This document shows, one piece after another, positions 9,162-17,324 of a stretch of 64,000 nucleotides of DNA. The stretch comes from SCTD01 sp963781675 (GTDB lineage: Bacteria > Actinomycetota > Actinomycetes > Mycobacteriales > SCTD01): positions 1 through 64,000 of the forward strand of contig CAWAGF010000005.1 of NCBI GenBank assembly GCA_963781675.1. Direction: 5' to 3'. Numbering within the stretch: the stretch's first letter is position 1; the number at the start of each line of letters is the position of its first letter. The position numbers were made by a program, and so were the translations under genes. The notes beneath the pieces are model-generated. The model searched no databases and had not been told where the DNA came from. It saw only the letters and a program-made list of their open reading frames with translations.

Positions 9162-10784
9162 TTCATGCCGATCGTGAGGGAGGCGGGGACGTCGGTCGTG
9201 CCGTAGCCGAGCCGTACGGCGGCGCTACTGGTCAGGCGGAGCACCAACGAGTCCGTGAGGCTCCCGAGGGCGAAGGTGCTGTCAGGCAGAGCCACGCTCA
9301 GCCTGCTGAAACCGCTGCTCGTGCAGCCCCCCGCGGTCGTCGCTGCACTGCCCCGTGGCGTGTCGTGCTCCCGCTCAAGGTCAGCAGCGTGGCTGTGATC
9401 GTCGTCCCGCTGGTCGGGCACTGCGCCCACACGGTCACCACCGCCGACCCTCGGAACTCGTCCTCGGCCGCAGAGCTGGGCTGGAAGCGGAACTCCGACG
9501 TCCTCGCCGTGCGCGCGGCGGGGATGTCAGGGCTAGGCACGGCCGTGACGGCGGCCAGATGCCTGCCCGCGAAACCCGTATGCAGGTCGGTCGACCAGTT
9601 GCGCATGCGGGGAGGGAGAGACGACGAGTCCTTCCCCATGTTGTTCAGCGCCGCCACCGTCGTGTCCTGGTATGCCACCGCTGTTGAACAGGAACAGCGT
9701 CTTCAGGCTGTACTTGTTCTGAGTCGTAGCGGCGGGCACGCTGCCGGACGCGGTCACGCTGGGCGCAGCGGCCGGCGTGCAGGTTCCCTCGGGAGCGGGC
9801 GGCGAGGCCGCAGCGCTGGGCACCGGGGCGGTGATGGCGCCGCTCTGCACCGTCAGCCGGGTGGTGACGCTCTTGGAGACCGTGGGCACGGCCTCGGAGG
9901 TTGCCGTGAAGAGCGTGGTCGAGGTCCCAGACTCGGCCGGTCCGATGACGCGGTAGGCGACCAGGTGCAGCGGCGCCGAACCGGGCTCGATGAGGCCCGT
10001 GCTGCTCCCGGTCAGCGCTGGCTCCGTCAGCGGGTCCTCTGACCACAGGCCGTCCTTGTCGACGTCCAGGTAGAAGCCCCACCCCGTGGTGCTGGCAGTG
10101 ATCGTCCAGGCGTCGCGGGCGCCCAGGTTGTTGAGGACGAAGCCGTAGGAGAGGTCGTTGCCTGGGTTCTTGACCTCTGTCGGCACGCCGGCGACAACCG
10201 TGGCGGGCCCGGCGTACGTGAAGGTGAAGTTCGGCAGCGGGAGACCTCGGCGCGTGTCGGTGATAGAGCCCGTGCTGGAACGCCGGGTGTGCGGCGTCGT
10301 CCCGGTCTGCCAGGAGACGACTGCCGTCATCCGGCGGACGGTGGGCTGGCCAGCTGCCGTGTACGGGGGTTCCAGCAGGGATGGTCGCGTAGCGCCGGAT
10401 CGTGTAGACGCCGTTGCTGGTCTGGACCGTCTCGCTCTGCGGGCGGACAGCGCCCGTAGCCGATTTCGCGAGGTCCTCGAGGCCGGTTCCCGGGTCGTAC
10501 TTCTGCACTCCGGCAATGGTCTGGATCGCCGGGTCGCCGGTGGTCTGCGTGCTGAGCAGGACGGCGTCGGCGTAGCCCAGCGCACGGGCGGCCTCGATCG
10601 TCTGGTTGAGGTAGTCGGCGGCCTGCTGGTTCATGCGGGCGTTCACCGTGGCCTTGACCGCGAAGACGCTGGAGGACAGCAGCGCCAGCATGACGACGGC
10701 CAGCAGACCAAGCGCAACGATGACCTCGACGAGCGTGATGCCCTCGTCCCCGCCCGTGCGCCTGCGCAACGCCGTTCTTCTCAT
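9158..10784 (-). CDS. Large PilV/PilE-like prepilin with an extended ectodomain, frameshifted
   Basis: N-terminus MRRTALRRRTGGDEGITLVE is a prepilin leader with G/ITLVE cleavage motif and a hydrophobic helix (residues about 17-42). Unusually, it continues for about 500 more residues. There is a middle beta-rich region with FTFTYAGPATVVAGVPTEV and NPGNDLSYGFVLNNLG, resembling an Ig-like or DUF11-like fold. A Pro/Ala-rich linker follows (about 9740-9860), then a C-terminal part with WSTDLHTGFAGRHL and VTVWAQCPTSGTT. Breaks at a GGGGG run (about 10365), near 9680 and near 9360 must be repaired. It may present an adhesive tip domain; that is inference. Confidence 0.65.
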
Positions 10785-10833
10785 GGCTTGTCCTTCGGTA
10801 TCTGCGGGTCCAGGGTTGAGCGAGGGCGGCGCG

Positions 10834-11238
10834 TCAGCAGGTGGTGGTGCCGGTCGGGCCGATCTGGACGGTGCCGCTGGTGCTCGTGTAGACGAAGGTC
10901 TGGCCGGGCAGGTTCACGCTCTCGCCCTGGATGCAGTACTCGTGGCCGTTCGTGACCGGCCAGTGACCCACTCGGAGGCGGAACCCCTCCCGACGAGAAG
11001 ATGCCGAGTCCTCGTTGAGCCCGTTGAGGCCGGTGTAGGTGCCGTTCTGGTCCGTCGCATAGCCCTCGAGGGCGACGGCGGCGTTCTTCATGTCTGACCG
11101 CGCCGGTGCGGTAGCCCTTCTCGCGCTGCTTGAGAAAGCTGGGGATCGCGATGTCGCGAGGATGCCGATGATGATGATGACGATCAGGAGCTCGATGAGG
11201 GTGAAGCCGTGTGTCGTCCCGGGTGAACGCCGTTTCAT
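10834..11238 (-). CDS. Type IV pilin (third pilin of the cluster), frameshifted
   Basis: Starts MKRRSPGTTHGFTLIELLIV, a canonical type IVa prepilin: short basic leader, G/FTLIE cleavage site and a 20-residue hydrophobic helix. The mature head contains SDMKNAAVALEGYATDQNGT, an actinobacterial pilin pattern, and ends in a Cys after TSTSGTVQIGPTGT. A probable disulfide partner is in HEYCIQGES. The segment between helix and head (about 11095-11150) is scrambled by indels; the expected text is IAIPAFLKQREKGY. About 134 residues. It follows pilA1 after a hairpin, so its expression may be lower than that of the two main pilins. Confidence 0.8.
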   Translation of the reverse strand: MKRRSPGTTHGFTLIELLIVIIIIGILATSRSPAFSSSARRATAPARSDMKNAAVALEGYATDQNGTYTGLNGLNEDSASSRREGFRLRVGHWPVTNGHEYCIQGESVNLPGQTFVYTSTSGTVQIGPTGTTTC

Positions 11239-11286
11239 AGGACCGGGCATCGGCCGAAGGCGTCGCATTCCCGAACCCCCGCAGGG

Positions 11287-11306
11287 CGGCCTCCGTGAGG
11301 AGGCCG
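11287..11306 (-). terminator. Hairpin after the first pilA copy
   Basis: Perfect 8-base arms (CGGCCTCC/GGAGGCCG) with a 4-base loop, extendable outward with one bulge to 11283-11311. It lies about 40 bases after the pilA stop, between two pilin genes. It probably attenuates transcription into the minor pilin genes and raises the pilin to minor-pilin ratio. Confidence 0.6.
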
Positions 11307-11347
11307 GCCCTTCGGGACGTGCAGGTGGCGGCCAGGACAGGGTCGGG

Positions 11348-11768
11348 TCAGCAGGCGACCGGACCGGTGATCTTGCCGGTGGTGCCGCTGTAGACGTTGA
11401 CCTTGTCAGTGCCGAGCTGGGCGTGCACGGCGCAGAGCTGGAAGCGGCTGCCCCCGGCGTTGATGGCGCTCCGGCGGTGACGGTGACGGTGACGTCGGTG
11501 AGGCGTTGAAGCCCTGAGTCCTGGCCGGGTCAGCCACGGTCCGGCGATGTAGGTGCCGTTGTTGTCGGTGGCGTAGGACTCCTCGCGCGGTCGACGAAGT
11601 TCTTCAGGTCGCTCTTGGCCGCCGCAGCGTAGCCCTTCTCGCGCTGCTTCAGGAAGGTCGGGATGGCGATCGCGGCGAGGATGCCGATGATGATGATGAC
11701 GACCAGGAGCTCGATGAGGGTGAAGCCGCCCTCGTTTTCTCCTGGGCCTTGCGGATACGAGCGAGCAT
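11348..11768 (-). CDS. pilA: Type IV major pilin, copy 1, frameshifted
   Basis: MLARIRKAQE leader, then (one base lost in an AAAA run) NEGGFTLIELLVVIIIIGIL, the prepilin G/FTLIE site and assembly helix, then AIPTFLKQREKGYAAAAKSDL. The head contains ESYATDNNGTY and two Cys, in FQLCAVHAQ and the last residue (GPVAC), as expected for a pilin disulfide loop. AAGGAG lies 7 bases before the ATG. The 5' leader, riboswitch and first 60 codons are nearly identical to those of copy 2, so the pair arose by duplication. About 140 residues. Confidence 0.88.
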
Positions 11769-11845
11769 TGCGGTTCTCCTTGGACGGGATGGATGATGAG
11801 CCGCGCGTGAGCTGTCGGACCTCTGCGCGGCCCCTCCCGGGAGGA

Positions 11846-11925
11846 GGTCCGCCGAGGCAGCTGGGCTGACCCGGCGGAGTCCCCTGGCTTTGCGACCCCG
11901 CCTCGCGGCGGGTGTGCCCTTGCTG
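11846..11925 (-). ncRNA. Cyclic-di-GMP-I (GEMM) riboswitch upstream of pilA copy 1
   Basis: Read on the minus strand, the aptamer core runs GCAAGGGCACACC, a CGCC stem capped by a GCGA tetraloop (GNRA class), GGGGTCGCAAAGCC and then GTCAGCCCAGCTGCC. This is the order of GEMM-I landmarks: GGGCAAACC-like J1, GNRA-capped P1b, GACGCAAAGCC-like junction, and AGCC-N-GYTGCC in the second helix. It sits 78-157 bases before the pilin ATG. A GC-rich inverted pair (GCGCGG/CCGCGC) downstream could be the expression platform. Whether c-di-GMP turns it on or off cannot be read from sequence. Confidence 0.85.
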
Positions 11926-12002
11926 TGCTCGTGCGGCTCGTGACAAAGCTCTTCGTGCCGGCCGGACCCGGCTTGAGCACTCTGGCGTCGAACTGCCGAT
12001 GC

Positions 12003-12024
12003 GGCGGCCTCCGGAGGAGCCGCC
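12003..12024 (-). terminator. Hairpin after the second pilA copy
   Basis: GGCGGC/GCCGCC arms around CTCCGGAGGA, ending 4 bases beyond the pilA stop (12028). It separates the pilin from the next riboswitch-pilin unit and probably makes each pilin a discrete transcription unit. Confidence 0.5.
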
Positions 12025-12027
12025 CCC

Positions 12028-12476
12028 CTAGGGGACCGCGCAGGTGGCTGCCGGGTCGGGCAGTCCGAGGGGACCGTGACCGGTGGCTGCCGGTCGCGCT
12101 GTCGTAGACGTTGACCTTGCCAGTGCAGAGCTGGACGTGCACGGCGCACAGGCCAGTAGCAGCTGCGCCGGTCGTGACGGCGGTCGACGGTGACGGTGAC
12201 GTCGGCGGTCGGCGTTGAAGCCCTGAGCGGTCGAGGTCAGCGCCGGTGCCGGCGTGTAGGTGCCGTTGTTGTCGGTGCGCGTAGGACTCCTCGCGCGGTG
12301 GCGACGTTCTTCAGGTCGCTCTTGGCCGCCGCGTCGTAGCCCTTCTCGCGCTGGTTCAGGAAGGTCGGGATGGCGATCGCGGCGAGGATGCCGATGATGA
12401 TGATGACGACGAGGAGCTCGATGAGGGTGAAGCCGCCCTCGTTCTCCTCCTGGGCCTTGCGGATGCGAGCGAGCAT
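12028..12476 (-). CDS. pilA: Type IV major pilin, copy 2, frameshifted
   Basis: Starts MLARIRKAQEENEGGFTLIE with the G/FTLIE prepilin peptidase site, helix to GILAAIAIPTF and then LNQREKGYDAAAKSDLKN. After two indels the head reads DNNGTYTPAPALTS, has a Cys near CAPCT and ends DPAATCAVP. GGAGG lies 9 bases before the ATG. The first 55 codons differ from copy 1 at few positions; the heads diverge. About 149 residues. It is the first gene after pilC and has its own riboswitch, so it is the best candidate for the main pilus subunit. Confidence 0.88.
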
Positions 12477-12551
12477 TGCGATGTCCTCCAGGACTGGGAT
12501 GGGTGAGCCGCGCGTGAGTGGCTCGGTCCTCGCGCGGCCCCTCCCGGAGGA

Positions 12552-12635
12552 GGTGCCGGCCGAGGCAGCTGGGCTGACCCCGTGCGGGTCCCCTGGCTTT
12601 GCGACCCCGCCTCGCGGCGGGTGTGCCCTTGCTCG
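12552..12635 (-). ncRNA. Cyclic-di-GMP-I (GEMM) riboswitch upstream of pilA copy 2
   Basis: Same core as the other copy: GCAAGGGCACACC, GNRA-capped stem (GCGA loop), GGGGTCGCAAAGCC and GTCAGCCCAGCTGCC, with a 44-base identical stretch (12587-12630 versus 11883-11926 region). It begins about 135 bases after the pilC stop and ends about 75 bases before the pilin ATG. Between aptamer and RBS, the arms GCCGCGCG and CGCGCGGC (about 12508-12538) could form a switching hairpin, conserved in both copies. Direct c-di-GMP control of pilin expression is inferred from the riboswitch class. Confidence 0.87.
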
Positions 12636-12769
12636 GTCGTGCGGCTCGATGACAACGACTGCTTCGGCGCGGCGTCGGCCGCCGAGCTCTTGAGCCGCTC
12701 ACTGGCCGAGTCCCGCAGGACGCCAGGGCCGGCCGCTGGTCGCCGACGGCCCGCGTCCGGCGCGGACGC

Positions 12770-14006
12770 CTACTGGATGAGGTCGAAGATCTTGAAGATC
12801 GGCATGTAGAGGGCGACGATCATCGACCCGACGATGCCGCCGAGGAAGGCGATCATCAGCGGCTCGATCAGGGCGGTGAGCGACTCGGTGGTCGCCTCGA
12901 CCTCCTGGTCGTAGAACTCGGCGATCTTGTGCAGCATCGTGTCCAGCGCGCCGGTGTCCTCGCCGACGGCCATCATCTGCACGACCATCGGCGGGAAGAC
13001 CGGGTGCTCGCGCAGCGGCGCGCGCGAGCGACTCGCCGCTGCGCACGCTCTCCTGCACGTCCCGCGGTGGCCCGCTCGATGACGACGTTGCCGGTGGTCT
13101 CGGCGACGATGTCGAGGCTCTGCAGGATCGGCACGCCGGAGCTGCAGCATCGTGCCGAGGTTGCGGGCGAAGCGGGTCAGCGCGATCTTCTGGAACAGCA
13201 CGCCGAAGACCGGCAGCTTGAGCTTGAGCGGGTCGACGACGTTGCGCACCCGCGGCTTGTGCTTGATCCGCTTCCACGACCTGGACGCGACGATGACCAG
13301 CGACGATCAGACGACCGATGCGCGAGCTTCGCAGCGCCCTGGACAGGACGACCAGGACCCGGGTCGGCAGCGGCAGCGTGCCGCCGAGGTCGTCGAACAG
13401 CGCTGGCGAAGATCGGCACGATGAAGATCAGCATGCCGATGACAGCAGGATGGCGATGCACGAAGACGACGACCGGGTAGGTCATCGCGGCCTTGACCTT
13501 GCCGCGGAGCTTGACCTCGGCCTCGTAGTTCTCGGCGATCTGCAGCAGCACCGTGTCGAGGAAGCCGCCGACCTCGCCGGCCCTGGCACATGTTGACCAT
13601 GAGCGGCGGGAAGACGTCGGGGTGCTTGGCCATCGCCGACCGACAGCGAGTTGCCGGTCTCGATGTCGTTGCGGACCTCGCCCAGGACGCGCGCGAGCTC
13701 CTTGTTCTCGGTCTGCTCGGTCAGGATGGTCAGCGCCCGCAGCAGCGACAGGCCGCAGTTGATCATCGTGGCGAACTGCCGGGAGAAGACCGCCAGGTCC
13801 TTGAGCTTGACCTTCTTCTTGCCCGAAGCCCGGGATCTTGATCTCCTTGTTCATGCCCGGCGTTGCCTGCGTGATGCTGACGGGCGCGTAGCCCATCGCC
13901 TTGAGCTTGCTGGCGACCTGGGCCTGCGACTCGGCGTCGAGCTTGCCGGTCGTCAGCTTGCCCGCGCGGTCGCGGACCTTGTACTCGAACGTCGCGGTGG
14001 CGCCAT
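12770..14006 (-). CDS. pilC: Type IV pilus inner-membrane platform protein PilC, frameshifted
   Basis: Type II secretion system F-family protein on which pilins assemble. One base restored after the ATG gives MGATATFEYKVRDRAGKLTTG, the usual start; then LAVFSRQFATMINCGLSLLR and a first T2SSF domain. Membrane segments follow at VKAAMTYPVVVFV and IGMLIFIVPIFAS. The second domain (FARNLGTMLQ..., VVQMMAVGEDTGALDTML) ends LYMPIFKIFDLIQ. The two G-E-D/G-G-LD motifs typical of the repeated F domain are visible. About 412 residues, normal. Starts 3 bases after the pilT stop. About seven indels. Confidence 0.9.
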
Positions 14007-14009
14007 CGG

Positions 14010-15544
14010 TCAGTCCCTCTCAGCCCGGCCGCAGAGCCGGTTGAAGTCCTCGACGTGGTGGCACTTCTCCAGCGCCGCGTCGTAGGTGATCGTGCCCTTG
14101 CTTGACCAGCTCGGCGAGGTGCTGGTCCATGGTCTGCATGCCGTACTTCGCGCCGGCCTGCAGCGCCGAGTAGATCTGGTGCGTCTTGCCCTCGCGGATG
14201 AGGTTGCGGATGGCCGGCGTCGCGACCATGACCTCGGTGGCGACGACCCGGCCCTTGCCGTCGGCGGTCTTGACCAGCTGCTGGCAGACGACGCCCTGCA
14301 GCGCGCCGGCGAGCTGCACGCGGACCTGCTGCTGCTGGCGCGGCGGGAAGACGTCGATGACGCGGTCGATGGTCTGCGCGGCGTCCTGGGTGTGCAGGGT
14401 GGCCATGACGAGGTGACCGGTCTCGGCGGCGGTCAGCGCGATCTCGATCGTCTCGAGGTCGCGCATCTCGCCGACCAGGATGATGTCGGGGTCCTGGCGC
14501 AGGACGTGCTTGAGCGCGTTCTTGAACGAGCGGGTGTCCTCCCCCACCTCGCGCTGGTTGACCAGGCAGCCCTTGTGCTCGTGCAGGAACTCGATCGGGT
14601 CCTCGACGGTCATGATGTGGTCGCGCGCGGTTGCGGTTCGCCAGGTCGACGACGGCGGCCAGCGTCGTCGACTTGCCCGAGCCGGTGGGGCCGGTGACCA
14701 GCACGAAGCCGCGCGGCAGCATCGCGAAGTTGCGCCACCGCCGGCGGCACGCCGAGGTCCTCGAGCGGCTTGATCTCGTAGGGGATGAGGCGGAAGGCCG
14801 CGCCCGAGCGCGTCGCGCTGCCGGTAGACGTTGACGCGGAAGCGCGCCCGGCCGGGCAGCGGTGTAGGCGAAGTCGAGCTCGAGCTCCTCCTCGAACTTC
14901 TCCCGCTGCTTCTGCGTCAGGATCGCGTAGAGCGTCTGCTGGATCGAGCTGCGGGGTGAGCACCGGGAAGTCCTCGAGCGGCACGAGCTGCGCCGTGCTG
15001 GCGGACGGTCGGGCGCGCGCCCGACGGTCAGGTGCAGGTCGGAGCAGCCCGGCTCGAGGACGTGCGATCGAGCAGGTCGGACGAGGAAGGCGCTGTCCTC
15101 GCTGGTGTCCTCGGCGCCGACGCGGACCGCGGCCTCGGCGCTGGCGGCCCCGAGCCGGTGCCGAGGCTGCGGCCGGCACGGCCGGGGCGGCCAGCGGCGG
15201 CAGCGCCGGGCGCGAGCGTGGGGAGCCGCGGCGCGGGACGGCGGACGGCGCGAGCGGCGCGGCGGCATCGGAGCCGCCGGCGCGGCACGGCCGGAGCCGG
15301 CGCCGGCGGGCCGCGGCGAGGCGCACCGAGGCGGGAGCCGGCGCCGGCGCGGCGCCGGTGCGCGGTGACGGGCGGCGCGAAGGTCATCGGCGGCCGGCGA
15401 CGTCCATCGTGGTCGACGCGCCCTGCAGCGCCGGCGCCGGTGACCAGCGCGGGTCGAGCGGCGAGGGGCTCCGGCGCGAGCCGCCGGCGGCGCCGAGCCG
15501 AAGTAGCCGTCCATGCCGGCGGGGCTGCGCGTCTGCGCGTCCAC
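14010..15544 (-). CDS. pilT: Pilus retraction ATPase PilT with long N-terminal extension, frameshifted
   Basis: Hexameric ATPase that powers pilus disassembly and retraction. The catalytic part is well preserved: GPTGSGKSTTLA (Walker A), MTVEDPIEFLHEHK (Asp box), DIILVGEMRDLETI (Walker B), HLVMATLHTQDAAQTIDR (His box) and a C-terminal QIYSALQAGAKYGMQTMDQ. VLTP...SIQQTLYAILTQKQ marks the PAS-like N2 domain. Before it lie about 140 residues rich in Pro, Ala and Arg, absent from proteobacterial PilT (about 345 residues). This part is also the most indel-ridden, so its exact sequence is uncertain. Presence of PilT implies retractile pili. Confidence 0.9.
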
Positions 15545-15634
15545 GTGCAGTCCTTCCTCGGCACCGGGGTCCCGGTGCGCTGCGTCGAAGCAGGCATCGG
15601 CCGTTCGGAGCAGCCGCCTTGAGCGCGTCGCGGC

Positions 15635-17315
15635 TCAGACGACGACGCGGAGGATCTCCTCGATCGAGGTGTGGCCGGCCTTGCACCTTGGCCAGGCCGT
15701 CGTTCGCGCAGCGTGATCATCCCCTGCTCCGGCGCCACCTTGCTGATGGCCAGCGCGGAGGCGTGCTCGACGGCGAGCCGCTCGATCTCCTCGGTCACGG
15801 CCATGACCTCGTGCAGCGCGAGCCGGCCCTTGTAGCCGGTCTTGGAGCAGGCGCTGCAGCCGACCGGGCGGTACAGCGTCGGCAGCGGCTCGTCCGTCCG
15901 ACCACGGGAAGCGCATCTCGACGCAGCGACTCGCGGCGTCGGGGCGTAGGCCTCCTTGCACTTGCGGGCACAGCTTGCGGGCCAGGCGCTGGGCGAGCAC
16001 GCAGTCGAGCGCCGAGCCGACGAGGAACGGCTCGATGCCCATCTCGGTCAGGCGGACGATCGCCGACGGCGCGTCGTTGGTGTGCAGCGTCGACAGCACG
16101 AGGTGACCGGTGAGCGCGGCCTCGATCGCGATGTGCGCGGTCTCGCTGGTCGCGGATCTCGCCGAGCAGCACGATGTCGGGGTCCGAGCGCAGGATCGAG
16201 CGCAGCGCCGCGGCGAAGGTCAGCCCGGCCTTGGCGTTGGTCTGCACCTGGTTGATGCCCGGGCAGGCGGTACTCGACCGGGTCCTCGACGGTGATGACG
16301 TTGACCTCGGGCTTGCTGACGATGTTCAGCGTCGCGTAGAGGGTCGTCGACTTGCCCGACCCGGTCGGGCCGGTCACCAGGATCATCCCGTACGGCTTGA
16401 CGAAGCTCTTGCTGTAGACGTCGTAGTTGTCGCTGGCCGAAGCCGAGGTCGGACAGCTTGAGCATCGCGGTGCGAGTTGTCCAGGATGCGCATGACGATC
16501 TTCTCGCCCCACACCGTCGGCAGCGTCGCGACGCGCAGGTCGATCTTCTTGCCGTTGGCGGTCACCGACAGGCGGCCGTCCTGCGGGATGCGCCGCTCGG
16601 CGATGTTGATGTCGGCCATGATCTTCAGGCGGCTGGTGACGCCGGACGTGATGGTCTTCGGGCGAGCGCATGACCTCGTGCAGCACGCCGTCGATGCGGA
16701 AGCGGACCCGCAGGTCGTTCTCCGCCGGCTCGATGTGGATGTCGGAGGCGCGGTCCTGGATCGCCTGCGTGATGAGCAGGTTCACGAACTTGACGATCGG
16801 CGCGTCTTCGACGATCTCCTTGACGTTGCGAGAGGTCGTCGTCCTCGTCGTCGTGCACGTCGATGGCCGAGGTGAGCTCGTCCATCTCGTCGTCGCCGCG
16901 GTGGTAGCGGTTGATCGCCGCGAGCACGTCGGCCTTGGTGGCGACGACCGGCTTGATCTCGAGGCCGGTCATCGAGCGCATGTCGTCGACGGCGAAGACG
17001 TTGGCCGGGTCGGCCATGGCGACGACGAGCTTGCCGTCCTCGTAGCCGATCGGCAGCGCGCTGTGCCGCCGGCAGACGGCGTCGGGCACGCGGGAGACCG
17101 CGGAGCCGTCGACCGGGTAGTCGGACAGGTCGACGAACTTCAGGCCGATCTGCGTCGCCAGGGCGGCGACCAGCTGGCCCTCGGACAGCATGCCCGATGT
17201 CGACGAGCACCCGGCCGAGGCTGCGGCCGAGGCGGCGCTGCTCGTCCACCGCCGTCGCGAGCTGCTCGCGGGTGACGTGCCCGCCCTCGAGCAGGATGTC
17301 GCCGAGCTGCTTCAC
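15635..17315 (-). CDS. pilB: Pilus extension ATPase PilB with MshEN-type N-terminus, frameshifted
   Basis: Hexameric ATPase that drives pilin polymerisation. GTG start with TAGGAG nearby; MKQLGDILLEGGHVTREQL and, in a shifted frame, LGRVLVDIGMLSEGQLVAAL form the two repeats of a T2SSE_N/MshEN domain (residues 1-60). Then come AINRYHRGDDE, SDIHIEPAENDLRVRFRIDG (Arg fingers), GPTGSGKSTTLYATL (Walker A), DIVLLGEIRD (Walker B) and LSTLHTNDAPSAIVR (His box). The zinc-type Cys motif typical of PilB (C-x2-C) is only partly legible because of indels at 15850-15990. It ends TSIEEILRVVV. About 560 residues. Confidence 0.92.
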
Positions 17316-17324
17316 GCGTGTCTC

